In this document: positions 1-10,108 of the stretch, piece after piece
How positions within the stretch are numbered: position 1 is the stretch's first letter
How the letters are laid out: each line of letters opens with the position of its first letter
Assembly (NCBI GenBank): GCA_047722305.1
Contig: JBDNYM010000002.1
Location: forward strand, 1-64,000
DNA length: 64,000 bases
Direction of reading: 5' to 3'
From: JAKVJE01 sp047722305
Lineage (GTDB): Bacteria; Actinomycetota; Actinomycetes; Actinomycetales; Microbacteriaceae
Notes under the pieces: model-generated
Told to the model about the DNA's origin: nothing
The model's database searches: none
Seen by the model: only the letters and a program-made list of their open reading frames with translations
Made by a program: the position numbers and the translations under genes

Positions 1-118
1 CGCCCCCCCCCCGCCCCCCGGGGCCGGCCCGGGCCCCCCCCGCGCCCGCCCCCCCCCGCCGGGGCCCCCCCCCCCCCCCCCCCCCCGCCGGGGCCCCCCC
101 CCGGGGGGCCCCCGCGCT
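1..118. other. Low-complexity C/G homopolymer stretch, probably unreliable sequence
   Basis: Almost every base is C or G, in runs of up to about sixteen C. It interrupts prmC exactly where the conserved SAM-binding motif should appear, and the reading frame here encodes only Gly, Pro and Arg. A similar stretch lies inside a gene near 59.7 kb. This is more consistent with low-quality contig-end base calls than with biology. Confidence 0.8.
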
Positions 119-472
119 GCCCACAGGCGCGGGCCGCGGCGATGGCAGCCTCGGCCAGCAGCTCGGTCTCGGGCCGCGGGGCGAGCACGCCGGGGCCGAC
201 AGCCAAGCGCAGAGCGCCGAACGGCGCCTCGCCCAGCAGGTGCTGCAGCGGGACGCGCGTGCCGCGCCGGGCGGCGAGCCGGCGGGCTCGGTCGGCGACC
301 GTGGCCGGCACCGGGTCCCCCAGCGCGCACAGCAGCCGGACTCGGGAGAGGTCCAAGTCGGCGGCGCCCGCCGCCAGCTGCTCGACGTCGGCGCGGGCGG
401 AGTCGATCCCCTCTGCTTCCAGCCGCCGGGTCAGGTCGGACACCAGCTCGGCCCAGGTCTCGGGCCGAAGGT

Positions 473-476
<4 letters not shown>
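1..476 (-). CDS. prmC: Release factor glutamine methyltransferase PrmC (HemK), N-terminal part only
   Basis: PrmC methylates the glutamine of the GGQ motif of class I release factors, here the product of the gene just upstream, using S-adenosylmethionine in the cytoplasm. Visible are the N-terminal helical domain (about residues 1-85) and the family signature around residues 78-105 (PLQHLLGEAPFG, then APRPETELL), which precedes the methyltransferase fold. The ATG overlaps the prfA stop codon as ATGA, so the two genes are translationally coupled, the usual prfA-prmC arrangement. After about residue 119 the translation becomes Gly/Pro/Arg-only because it enters the homopolymer stretch at 1-118. 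The catalytic NPPY motif and the C-terminus are therefore not visible, and the last 40 codons should not be trusted. Confidence 0.9.
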
Positions 477-1579
<1,103 letters not shown>

Positions 1580-1600
1580 GCGTGTGCGCTCCCGGGCGGC

Positions 1601-3460
1601 CTACTTGTCGCCCTTGGAGCCCATCAGAGACGCGCCCTGCTGGATCCGCATCAGGAACTCGACGTTCGACTTCGTGTCTTTCATGCCGGCCAGGACGGTC
1701 TCCAGGGCCTGCTGCGGCTCCACGCCGGCCAGGGCGCGGCGCAGCTTCCACATGATCTTGAGTTCGTCGCGACCGACGAGGATCTCCTCGCGGCGGGTGC
1801 CGGAGGCGTTCACGTCCACGGCCGGGAAGATGCGCTTGTCGGCCAGCTGGCGCGACAGCCGCAGCTCCATGTTGCCGGTGCCCTTGAACTCCTCGAAGAT
1901 CACCTCGTCCATCTTCGAGCCGGTCTCGACCAGTGCGGTGGCGAGGATGGTGAGCGAGCCGCCGTTCTCGATGTTGCGGGCGGCACCGAAGAAGCGCTTC
2001 GGCGGGTACAGCGCCGAGGCGTCCACACCGCCGGACAGGATGCGCCCGGAAGCCGGGGTCGCCAGGTTGTAGGCACGGCCCAGGCGGGTCATGGAGTCGA
2101 GCAGCACCACCACGTCGTTGCCCAGCTCCACCAGGCGCTTGGCGCGCTCGATGGCGAGCTCGGCGACGGTGGTGTGGTCGCTCGGCGGCCGGTCGAACGT
2201 CGAGGCGATGACCTCGCCGCGCACCGTGCGCTGCATGTCGGTGACCTCTTCGGGGCGCTCGTCGACGAGCACCACCATGATGTGCACCTCGGGGTTGTTG
2301 ACCGCGATGGCATTGGCGATCTGCTGCAGCACGATCGTCTTGCCCGCCTTCGGCGGCGACACGATCAGGCCGCGCTGCCCCTTGCCGATCGGGGAGACCA
2401 GGTCGATGACCCGGCCGCTGATCTTGGTGGGCTCGGTCTCGAGACGCAGACGCTCCGACGGGTACAGCGGGGTCAGCTTGCCGAACTCGACGCGGGTCTT
2501 GGCCTCTTCGGGGTCGAGACCGTTGATCGAGTCGAGCTTGACCAGCGCGTTGTACTTCTGGCGCGTGCCGCGCTGCTGATCGCCCTGGTTGGGGTCGCGG
2601 ATGGCGCCCACCACGGCGTCGCCCTTGCGCAGGCCGTACCGCTTGACCTGGCCGAGCGACACGTACACGTCGCTGGTGCCCGGCAGGTAGCCGGATGTGC
2701 GCACGAAGGCGTAGTTGTCGAGGATGTCGAGCACGCCCGCCACCGGAATCAGGACGTCGTCGGGGCGCAGCTCCGGCTCTTCCTCGCGGTGATGCCGCTC
2801 GCGGTCGTTGCGATTCCGGTTGCGGTTGCGATTCCGGCCGCGGCCGCGGCCGGAGCGCTCGTCGCGATCGGAGTCGTCGGCGTCGGAGCGATCAGAACGC
2901 TCCGGACGCTCAGACCGGTCGGAACGCTCTGAGCGATCGCGCTGCTCCTGGTCGCCGCCGCGGCGGTTGCGGCGGGAACGGTGACGGCTGTGCCGCTCGC
3001 CGCCCTCGGCGTCGTCGCCGGGCTGGTCGGCGTGGTCGCGCTCAGCCTGGGCCGCAGGCTTCTCAGTGCCCTGGCGGTCCGCGGTGCTCTGGCGGTCCGC
3101 GGTGTCGTGACGCTCAGCAGCCGACTGCTCAGCAGCCGACTGCTCAGCAGCCGACTGCTCAGCAGCCGACTGCTCACCGACGGGCTTCACTGCGACGCGG
3201 TGCTCCGCCGTGCTGCGCGCGGGCTGCTCCGCCGCCGGCTCGGCCTGCGGCGCCTGCTCCCCGACGGGGAGCGTGGCGCGACGACGGCGCGGCGCAGTGT
3301 CGGCGGGGTGCTGGTGAGAGGCGATGGCCTCGACGAGTGCGCCCTTCCGCAGCTTCGACGCCCCGCGTACGCCCAGCGACTGGGCGATGGCCTGGAGTTC
3401 GGCGACCCGCTTCGAGCTGAGGCCGGCAGTATCCGTGTTCTGTGTAGATGTGTCTGTCAC
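1601..3460 (-). CDS. rho: Transcription termination factor Rho with long charged N-terminal extension
   Basis: Rho is a hexameric RNA-dependent ATPase that terminates transcription. The 619-residue protein has a SAP-like N-terminal helix (SKRVAELQAIAQSLGV). Residues 40-225 are low-complexity and rich in Ala/Glu/Arg/Asp, including four AAEQS repeats and an Arg-Asn run. The RNA-binding OSB fold follows, with YAFVRTSGYLPG near 250. The ATPase core has a Walker A motif (SPPKAGKTIVLQQ) near 370 and a Walker B region (VVVLLDSMTRLGRAYN) near 455. The start is GTG; the leader carries an 8-bp hairpin at 3479-3499 just upstream. Long N-terminal insertions are typical of actinobacterial Rho and add RNA-binding capacity. 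Confidence 0.97.
   Translation of the reverse strand: MTDTSTQNTDTAGLSSKRVAELQAIAQSLGVRGASKLRKGALVEAIASHQHPADTAPRRRRATLPVGEQAPQAEPAAEQPARSTAEHRVAVKPVGEQSAAEQSAAEQSAAEQSAAERHDTADRQSTADRQGTEKPAAQAERDHADQPGDDAEGGERHSRHRSRRNRRGGDQEQRDRSERSDRSERPERSDRSDADDSDRDERSGRGRGRNRNRNRNRNDRERHHREEEPELRPDDVLIPVAGVLDILDNYAFVRTSGYLPGTSDVYVSLGQVKRYGLRKGDAVVGAIRDPNQGDQQRGTRQKYNALVKLDSINGLDPEEAKTRVEFGKLTPLYPSERLRLETEPTKISGRVIDLVSPIGKGQRGLIVSPPKAGKTIVLQQIANAIAVNNPEVHIMVVLVDERPEEVTDMQRTVRGEVIASTFDRPPSDHTTVAELAIERAKRLVELGNDVVVLLDSMTRLGRAYNLATPASGRILSGGVDASALYPPKRFFGAARNIENGGSLTILATALVETGSKMDEVIFEEFKGTGNMELRLSRQLADKRIFPAVDVNASGTRREEILVGRDELKIMWKLRRALAGVEPQQALETVLAGMKDTKSNVEFLMRIQQGASLMGSKGDK
3112..3171. repeat. Four tandem 15-bp repeats inside rho
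   Basis: The unit GCTCAGCAGCCGACT is repeated four times without mismatch and encodes Ser-Ala-Ala-Glu-Gln repeats in the disordered N-terminal part of Rho. A shorter duplication (about 17 bp) lies at 3071-3104, and an Arg-Asn-coding run lies near 2806-2840. Units of 15 bp keep the frame, so copy number could change by slippage without breaking the protein. Confidence 0.9.
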
Positions 3461-3576
3461 AGGGAGGTAGTCCTCTCGCCTTGACGGCAGGCGTCAAGGT
3501 GTGTTCTGACCGGGCCGCACAGTGAGGCGGTCCGAGTGGGACGCGGTATGCAATCGCGTTGGTGGATGCGTCCGAG

Positions 3577-3593
3577 CTCCGGCGACGCCGGAG
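3577..3593 (-). terminator. GC hairpin after thrB, between the threonine genes and rho
   Basis: A 7-bp perfect stem (CTCCGGC/GCCGGAG) with a 3-nt loop lies 3 bp beyond the thrB stop. There is no clear T-tract, so it may be an inefficient or Rho-assisted terminator, or a processing site that separates the hom-thrC-thrB message from rho. Confidence 0.5.
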
Positions 3594-3596
3594 AAC

Positions 3597-4544
3597 TCAA
3601 AGACGTGACTCGACTATAGCACCCTGATTCCGCACGGCCGGGAAGAGCACCTGCCACGTGTCATCCGCGGTGCGGGCGATCGCCCCCTGCAGCGCGGCGC
3701 GGCGCTCGGCCGGGAACAGCACCATGGCGGTGGGCCCCGCCCCGGCCACGAAAGCCGCGAATCCGGCGGTGCGCAGACTGCGCACCATCCGGGCGGTGGG
3801 CGGCATGAGTTCGGCGCGATAGGGCTGGTGCAGCCGGTCGGCGGTCGCCTCGAACAGCAACCCGGGCTCAGCAGTGAGAGCCCGGGTGAGCAGTGCGGTG
3901 CGGGTGGCGTTGAAGATCGCGTCGGCCAGCGGCACCTGCACGGGCTGCGCGGCCCGGGCGGCCGCGGTCGGCACTGCGAAGTCGGGCACCAGCACGGCGC
4001 AGACGATCTCGGGCAGCACCGGCAGGCGGGCGATGCGCACGGCGGTGTCGACCACGGCGGTCGGGATGGGACGGCCGGGCTGCTGCGACTCCCCGGCCCG
4101 GTATGCGATCGTGGCGCCCCCGAACACGGCCGGGGCCGCGTTGTCCGGATGGCCTTCGAGGGCGGCGGCGAGCGCGAAGATCTCCGCCGGATCGTCACCG
4201 CGGCCGGCGACCGCACAGGCCGCCGCGGCCCCCTGCACCACGGCCGCCGCCGACGAGCCGAGCCCGCCGGACTGCGGGATGCGGTTCTCGCAGCGGATGC
4301 GCACCCCCGCCGGCCGGGACGCCCCCAGCCGGCGCAAGCACTCGCCGAACGTCTGCGCGACCAGGTTGGTCTCATCGGCCGGCAGACTACCGGCACCGAC
4401 GCCGGTCACCTCGACCCGGACGTCCTGCCCGGCGAGCGTGAACTCGGCGACGTTGCAGATGTCGACGGCCAGCCCCATGGCGTCGAAGCCGGGACCCAGG
4501 TTCGCGGCGGTGGCCGGGACGGTCACCCGCACCGCGGCGGGCAT
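3597..4544 (-). CDS. thrB: Homoserine kinase
   Basis: ThrB phosphorylates homoserine to O-phosphohomoserine with ATP, the step before threonine synthase. It is a GHMP-family kinase: the N-terminus VRVTVPATAANLGPGFDAMG is the family's first motif, and the glycine-rich ATP loop SGGLGSSAAAV is near residue 95. A C-terminal Gly/Ala motif (FVAGAGPTAMVLF) is near residue 270. I placed the start at ATG 4544 because homology begins there and the ATG overlaps the thrC stop by one base (TGATG). An upstream in-frame ATG would add 33 Arg/Ala-rich residues antiparallel to thrC coding sequence. The gene closes the hom-thrC-thrB operon. Confidence 0.95.
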   Translation of the reverse strand: MPAAVRVTVPATAANLGPGFDAMGLAVDICNVAEFTLAGQDVRVEVTGVGAGSLPADETNLVAQTFGECLRRLGASRPAGVRIRCENRIPQSGGLGSSAAAVVQGAAAACAVAGRGDDPAEIFALAAALEGHPDNAAPAVFGGATIAYRAGESQQPGRPIPTAVVDTAVRIARLPVLPEIVCAVLVPDFAVPTAAARAAQPVQVPLADAIFNATRTALLTRALTAEPGLLFEATADRLHQPYRAELMPPTARMVRSLRTAGFAAFVAGAGPTAMVLFPAERRAALQGAIARTADDTWQVLFPAVRNQGAIVESRL

Positions 4545-5620
4545 CACGCGCGCGACAGGCCGAGCTGGTCGGCGATCGCGTGCGGATCGGCGCTCACCTG
4601 CTCGGGCTGATGCTCGACGCCGTCGAGCCCGTGCAGCGCCCACTGGGGGTCCTTGAGCCCGTGTCCGGTGACGGTGAGCACGATGGTGGCCCCGCCGGGG
4701 ACGTCGCCGTGGGCGGCCCGGTCGAGCAGCCCGGCCACGCTGATGGCGCTGGCGGGCTCGACGAACACGCCCACCTCCGACGACAGGATGTGGTGGGCCT
4801 CCAGGATGTGCTCGTCGTCGATCGCGCCGAAGAACCCGCCGGTGGCGTCGCGCGCGGCGAGCGCCTTCTGCCAGGAGGCGGGATTGCCGATGCGGATGGC
4901 GGTGGCGATGGTCTCCGGGTTCTCGACGGGGTGGCCGAGCACGATGGGGGCGGCGCCCTTGGCCTGGAAGCCCCAGATCACGGGCAGATGGTCGGCGTCG
5001 CCGGACTCGCGCAGCTCGCTGTAGCCCTTGAAGTAGGCGGTGATGTTGCCGGCGTTGCCGACGGGCAGGATATGGATGTCGGGGACGCCGCCGAGCTGGT
5101 CGAAGATCTCGAAGCTGGCCGTCTTCTGCCCTTCGATGCGGTCGGGGTTGACGGAGTTGACCAGGTGCACCGGGTAGTGCTCGGACAGCTCGCGGGCGAT
5201 CTGCAGGCAGTCGTCGAAGTTGCCGTCGACCTGCAGGATGCGCGCGTTGTGCGCCACGGCCTGGCTGAGCTTGCCCATGGCGATCTTGCCGGCCGGCACC
5301 AGCACCGCCGAGGTGATGCCCGCGTAGGCGGCGTAGGCGGAGGCCGAGGCGGAGGTGTTGCCGGTGGAGGCGCAGATGACCGCCTTGGCCCCGTACTCGA
5401 GCGCCTTGGAGATGGCGACGGTCATGCCGCGGTCTTTGAACGAGCCGGTGGGGTTCACCCCCTCGAACTTCACGAACACATCGGCCCCGACTCGCCGCGA
5501 CAGCGCGGGTGCCGGGATGAGCGGCGTGCCGCCCTCCCCCAGCGTCACGATGGGGGTCTGGTCGGTGATCGGCAGGCGATCGGCATACTCGCGGATGACT
5601 CCGCGCCAGGGAACGGCCAT
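4544..5620 (-). CDS. thrC: Threonine synthase
   Basis: ThrC is a PLP enzyme that converts O-phosphohomoserine to threonine and phosphate. The 358 residues match the short actinobacterial class. The PLP lysine lies in PTGSFKDRGM near residue 60, and the phosphate-binding GNTSAS region is near residue 85. The glycine loop that binds the PLP phosphate (PVGNAGN) is near residue 187. The gene lies 4 bp after the hom stop and overlaps thrB by one base, so hom-thrC-thrB is a tight operon. Confidence 0.97.
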   Translation of the reverse strand: MAVPWRGVIREYADRLPITDQTPIVTLGEGGTPLIPAPALSRRVGADVFVKFEGVNPTGSFKDRGMTVAISKALEYGAKAVICASTGNTSASASAYAAYAGITSAVLVPAGKIAMGKLSQAVAHNARILQVDGNFDDCLQIARELSEHYPVHLVNSVNPDRIEGQKTASFEIFDQLGGVPDIHILPVGNAGNITAYFKGYSELRESGDADHLPVIWGFQAKGAAPIVLGHPVENPETIATAIRIGNPASWQKALAARDATGGFFGAIDDEHILEAHHILSSEVGVFVEPASAISVAGLLDRAAHGDVPGGATIVLTVTGHGLKDPQWALHGLDGVEHQPEQVSADPHAIADQLGLSRA

Positions 5621-5624
5621 GGAC

Positions 5625-6947
5625 TTACTCGACTCCTTCGACTCGGATCACGCCGGCGACGGCCTCGACCGCATCGAGGCCGCTCAACTGCTCCACCACG
5701 TTCTGCAGGTCCGCCTCGGGGGCGTGGTGCGTCGACACCACCAGGGTAGCCGGACCGGCCCCGGCCTCGCCGGACTGCTGCACCTCGCGCACCGACACGC
5801 CCCCCTCGGCGATGGTGCGGGCCACGGCGGCGAGCGTGCCGGGCTGGTCCACGACCTGCAGAGAGATACGGTACCGGCTGCGAACCCGCGCCAGGGGCGC
5901 GACCGGCAGGTGGTCGACGAAGGTGATGTATTCGGGCGGCGCCTGCCGCACGATGCGCTTGGCGGCCAGCACGAAGTCGGCCAGCACGGTCGAGGAGGTC
6001 TCCACTCCCCCGGCCCCGGCTCCGTAGAACATGAGACTGCCGGCATCCATCGCCTCGACGAACACCGCGTTCATGGCGCCGTGGACGGCGGCCAGCGGGT
6101 GGGTGCGGGGCAGCAGCACCGGGGAGACGCGCACGTTGACCGCCTCGTCCGGGGTGTCGGCATCCAGCCGCTCGCACACGGCCAGCAGCTTGACGACCTG
6201 CCCGTTGCGCTTGGCCGCCTGCACCAGCTCGCCGGTGATGCCGGTGATGCCCTCGCAGGCCACCGCATCGCGGGGCACGTGGGTGTGGAAGGCGAGGCCG
6301 GCGAGGATGGTGGCCTTGGCGGCCGCGTCCCATCCCTCGACGTCGGCGCTGGGGTCGGCCTCCAGGTAGCCGAGGCGCTTCGCCTCGTCCAGGGCGGCCT
6401 CCATCCCCAGGCCCTCCGTGTCCATGCGATCGAGCACGTAGTTGGTGGAGCCGTTGACGATGCCCATGACCCGGTTGATGCGGTCGCCGATCATCGAGTC
6501 CTGCAGGGGGCGGATGATCGGGATGGCCGCCGCCACCGCTGCCTCGTACCAGGTCTCGGCGCGGCCCTCGCGGCCGGCGGCGAAGATCTCCACCTGACTC
6601 TCGGCCAGCAGCGCCTTGTTGGCGGTGACCACGTCGGCGCCGCCGCGCAGCGCCCGCTCGACATAGGCGCGGGCCGGCTCGATGCCGCCGATGAGCTCGA
6701 TGACGATGTCGGCGTCGTCGATGAGCGGCTCGGCCTCGGTGGTGAACAGCTCGGCGGGGATGTCGGTGTCGCGCCGGGCGTCCAGCCGGCGCACGAGCAC
6801 CCCGGTGACCGCGAAGTCGCGGCCGATGCGGGCGACGAGCTCGTCATGGCGGTCGAGCAGCTGGCGCACCGTCTGGGCGCCGACCGAGCCGGCGCCGAGC
6901 ACGGCCACGCGCAGCGGCCCCGGCTGAGTGGAATTGGTGGTGGTCAT
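5625..6947 (-). CDS. hom: Homoserine dehydrogenase with ACT domain
   Basis: Hom reduces aspartate semialdehyde to homoserine, the branch point toward threonine and methionine. The N-terminal Rossmann fold has VAVLGAGSVGAQTV at residues 14-27. The catalytic and dimer domain includes GIVNGSTNYVLD near residue 160. The C-terminal 80 residues form an ACT domain (SLQVVDQPGTLAAVA), the usual site for threonine feedback control. At 440 residues it is full length. Its ATG overlaps the lysA stop (ATGA), coupling diaminopimelate decarboxylase and homoserine dehydrogenase synthesis. Confidence 0.97.
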   Translation of the reverse strand: MTTTNSTQPGPLRVAVLGAGSVGAQTVRQLLDRHDELVARIGRDFAVTGVLVRRLDARRDTDIPAELFTTEAEPLIDDADIVIELIGGIEPARAYVERALRGGADVVTANKALLAESQVEIFAAGREGRAETWYEAAVAAAIPIIRPLQDSMIGDRINRVMGIVNGSTNYVLDRMDTEGLGMEAALDEAKRLGYLEADPSADVEGWDAAAKATILAGLAFHTHVPRDAVACEGITGITGELVQAAKRNGQVVKLLAVCERLDADTPDEAVNVRVSPVLLPRTHPLAAVHGAMNAVFVEAMDAGSLMFYGAGAGGVETSSTVLADFVLAAKRIVRQAPPEYITFVDHLPVAPLARVRSRYRISLQVVDQPGTLAAVARTIAEGGVSVREVQQSGEAGAGPATLVVSTHHAPEADLQNVVEQLSGLDAVEAVAGVIRVEGVE

Positions 6948-8374
6948 CGGGGGTCCTCTCCGGAGCGCTCCGACAGGAGCGGGTCGCGCGCGAGCAGCTC
7001 GGCGAGCGTCTCGCCGCGCAGGATGGTCCAGGCGCGACCGTCGGCGACGGCGATCACCGGCCGGCGCGGCAGCAGGTTGTAGTTGGACGACAGCGTCTGG
7101 CAGTAGGCGCCGGTGGCGGCGACGGCGAGCAGGTCGCCGGCGGCGACGTCGCCCGGCAGATAGTCGGCGTCGACCACGATGTCACCCGACTCGCAGTGCT
7201 TGCCGACCACGCGGGTGAGCACCGGCGCGGCCCGCCCGGCCCGCGACGCCAGCACGGCGTGGTAGTCGGCGCCGTACAGCTCGGGACGGGGATTGTCGCT
7301 CATCCCGCCGTCGACGGCGACATAGCGGCGGGCGCCGGAGGGGGCTCCGGCCTCGCCGTGGACGTGCACGTCTTTGATCACCCCGGCGCGGTACAGCGTC
7401 ACCCCGGCGCGGCCGATGATCTGGCGGCCCGGCTCGAACGACACCTGCGGCACCGGGATGCCCAGTTCGGCGGCGCCGTCGCGCAGCGCCGCAGCGATGC
7501 CGGCCGCGATCTCGTCGATGGGACGGGGACGGTCGGCAGTCGTGTAGGCGATGCCGAACCCGCCGCCGAGGTCGAGCTCCGGCACCGGGCCGTCGGCCAG
7601 CAGCCGCGCCTGCACGCCGAGCAGACGGCGGATCGCCTCCGCGAACCCGTCCTGCGCGAAGATCTGCGAACCGATGTGCGAGTGCAGGCCGGCGAACTCG
7701 AGGCCCGGCAGGGCGCGGATGCGCGCCACGGCGGCCTCGGCCTCGACGAGCGCGACTCCGAACTTCTGGTCTTCGGTGGCGGTGGCCAGGTACTCGTGCG
7801 TGCTGGCGTGGACGCCCGTGGTGACGCGCAGCATGACGCGCTGCCGCATCCCGCGCCGGAGGGCCAGTTCGTTGAGCCGCTCGATCTCGGGGCGGGAGTC
7901 GACGATCACCCGACCGACCCCGTGGTCCAGGGCCGCCTCCAGTTCGGCGTCGGACTTGTTGTTGCCGTGCAGGCCGATGCGGGCGGCGGGCATCCCGGCC
8001 GCCAGGGCGAGCGCCAGCTCCCCGCCGCTGGAGGCGTCGAGGCCGAAGCCGGCCCGACGCATCCACGCCACCATCTGGGCGCAGAGAAACGCCTTGCCCG
8101 CGTAGTACAGCGCCGGGCGCTGCCCCAGGGGTGCGAACGCGGCGGTGAACGCGTCTCGGATCAGCCGGGCCTGGCCGAGAGCGGTGGCCTCGTCGACCAC
8201 GTACACCGGCGTGCCGAACTCGCGGGCCAGCTCGGAGACGGGCACGCCGCCCAGCCGCAGCTGCCCGTCCGAGTCACGCTGCGCCGTGTCGGGCCAGAGG
8301 TCGGGCCCGACCGCATTCGCGTCCGCCGGCACGGCCAGCCAGCCGGGGGCCAGCGGCGAAGGGAGGGTGCTCAT
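6944..8374 (-). CDS. lysA: Diaminopimelate decarboxylase
   Basis: LysA converts meso-diaminopimelate to lysine with PLP, the last step of lysine synthesis. It is a fold-type III (alanine racemase-like) decarboxylase. The PLP lysine is in LYYAGKAFLC near residue 90. The glycine-rich phosphate-binding segment LDLGGGFGIAY is near residue 270, and the active-site cysteine region KHCESGDIVVD is near residue 390. Length 476 is typical. It begins 1 bp after argS ends and overlaps hom by 4 bp, the conserved argS-lysA-hom order of actinobacteria. Confidence 0.97.
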   Translation of the reverse strand: MSTLPSPLAPGWLAVPADANAVGPDLWPDTAQRDSDGQLRLGGVPVSELAREFGTPVYVVDEATALGQARLIRDAFTAAFAPLGQRPALYYAGKAFLCAQMVAWMRRAGFGLDASSGGELALALAAGMPAARIGLHGNNKSDAELEAALDHGVGRVIVDSRPEIERLNELALRRGMRQRVMLRVTTGVHASTHEYLATATEDQKFGVALVEAEAAVARIRALPGLEFAGLHSHIGSQIFAQDGFAEAIRRLLGVQARLLADGPVPELDLGGGFGIAYTTADRPRPIDEIAAGIAAALRDGAAELGIPVPQVSFEPGRQIIGRAGVTLYRAGVIKDVHVHGEAGAPSGARRYVAVDGGMSDNPRPELYGADYHAVLASRAGRAAPVLTRVVGKHCESGDIVVDADYLPGDVAAGDLLAVAATGAYCQTLSSNYNLLPRRPVIAVADGRAWTILRGETLAELLARDPLLSERSGEDPR

Positions 8375-8375
8375 C

Positions 8376-10034
8376 TCACATCCGATCCGGGGCCGAGACC
8401 CCGATCAGCCGCAGGCCGGTGCGCAGCACCTGCTCGGTGGCGTTGTTGAGCTGCAGGCGGGCGCCGTGGACGGCCTCCACGGGGGCGTCGCCGAGGGGCA
8501 CCACCCGGCAGTTGTCGTACCAGCGGTGGTAGTCGGCGGCAAGCTCTTCCAGATAGCGGGCGATGCGGTGCGGCTCGCGCAGAGCGGCGGCGTGCCCGGC
8601 CAGGTCCGGGAACTGCACCAGCCGGGCGATCAGCGCCTCCTCCGTGGGATGCGACAGGGCGGACGCCTCGAAGCCGTCGGCGACGACCCCCGCCTCGGCC
8701 GCGTGCCGCTGCACGTTCACGGTGCGGGCGTGCGCGTACTGCACGTAGAACACCGGGTTGTCGTTGGTGCGGCTGCGCAGCTTCTCGCCCTCCAGCGCCA
8801 GCGGGGTGTCGGCCGGGTAGCGGGCCAACCAGTAGCGCAGGGCGTCGTCGCCCAGCCACTCGATGAGATCGCCCAGCTCGATGATGTGGCCGGCGCGCTT
8901 GGACATCTTGGCGCCGTCGACCGAGACCAGCTGCCCGATCAGGCACACCAGCCGGTCGGGGTCGTCGCCGGCCGCCTGGGCGATCGCCTTGAGTCGCCCG
9001 ATGTAGCCGTGGTGGTCGGCGCCGAGCAGGTAGATGGCGGTCTCGAAGCCGCGGGCGCGCTTGTCGAGGTAGTAGGCGGCGTCGGCCGCGAAGTAGGTCG
9101 GCTCCCCGTCGGCACGGATGAGCACGCGGTCCTTGTCGTCGCCGAACGTGGTGGTGCGCAGCCAGAGGGCGCCGTCGTGCTCATAGATGTGCCCCTGCGC
9201 GCGCAGATGGTCGATGGCGCGGTCGATGGCGCTGCGTCCGTCCGCGGCCGGCTCGTGCAGCCGCCGCTCCGAGAACCAGGTGTCGAACTCGACGTGGAAG
9301 CGGCTGAGCGTCTCACGGTTCTCGGCCAGCTGCAGGCGGTAGCCCTCCGCCTTGCACAGGGCCAGCGCCTCGTCGGCCGGCAGATCGAGGACCTCGGGAT
9401 GGGCGGCCCGGATGCGCTCGGCCAGGTCGACCACGTAGGCGCCCGGGTACTCGCCCTCGGCCACGTCCTCGCCCTTGACCCGGTGGTAGATGGAACTGGC
9501 GAAGGTGTCCATCTGGGAGCCGAAGTCGTTGATGTAGTACTCGGTGGACAGGTTCGCGCCGGCGAAACGCAGCAGGCGCCCGATCGAATCGCCCAGCGCC
9601 GCCCAGCGCGTGTGACCCAGATGCAGGGGACCCGTCGGGTTGGCCGACACGAACTCCAGGTTGATCGGGGCGCCGGTCAGCGCCGTGCTGGAGCCGTAGG
9701 CGTCGCCCGCCGCCAGGATCTGCGGAATCACGGAGGCCGCGGCCGCCGCATCCAGCGTGATGTTCAGGAAGCCCGGCCCCGCGACATCCACCGCCGCGAT
9801 GCCCGGCTCGGCGCGCAGCCGCTCCGCGACCGCCTCCGCCAGGTCGCGCGGCCGCAGGCCCACTCGCGACGCCCACTGCAGCGCCACGTTCGTGGCCCAG
9901 TCGCCGTGGGCGCGGTCCTTGGGCCGGTCGACGCGCACCTGATCGACGTCGGCGAGCGCCGCCGGCACGCTCCCGGCCACCGCCAGGGAGTGCAGGGTGC
10001 CACGGACGAGATCGGAGAGTTCAGTCGGAGTCAC
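8376..10034 (-). CDS. argS: Arginyl-tRNA synthetase
   Basis: ArgS charges tRNA-Arg with arginine. The N-terminal additional domain (about residues 1-110) contains the class-typical segment FLNITL. The class I HIGH motif appears as PTGPLHLGHTRWA near residue 135, and the KMSKS motif appears as AKMSKRAGHI near residue 380. The C-terminal DALR anticodon-binding domain ends at residue 552. The start is GTG at 10034, with no ATG closer to the conserved region. This is the first gene of the argS-lysA-hom-thrC-thrB series. Confidence 0.97.
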   Translation of the reverse strand: MTPTELSDLVRGTLHSLAVAGSVPAALADVDQVRVDRPKDRAHGDWATNVALQWASRVGLRPRDLAEAVAERLRAEPGIAAVDVAGPGFLNITLDAAAAASVIPQILAAGDAYGSSTALTGAPINLEFVSANPTGPLHLGHTRWAALGDSIGRLLRFAGANLSTEYYINDFGSQMDTFASSIYHRVKGEDVAEGEYPGAYVVDLAERIRAAHPEVLDLPADEALALCKAEGYRLQLAENRETLSRFHVEFDTWFSERRLHEPAADGRSAIDRAIDHLRAQGHIYEHDGALWLRTTTFGDDKDRVLIRADGEPTYFAADAAYYLDKRARGFETAIYLLGADHHGYIGRLKAIAQAAGDDPDRLVCLIGQLVSVDGAKMSKRAGHIIELGDLIEWLGDDALRYWLARYPADTPLALEGEKLRSRTNDNPVFYVQYAHARTVNVQRHAAEAGVVADGFEASALSHPTEEALIARLVQFPDLAGHAAALREPHRIARYLEELAADYHRWYDNCRVVPLGDAPVEAVHGARLQLNNATEQVLRTGLRLIGVSAPDRM

Positions 10035-10108
10035 GAATATGCCTTTGCTGCTGGGGAAGACCTGTCGCTGCCCGGACGCATCGCCCGGCGCGGAGACACC
10101 CGGCGATT

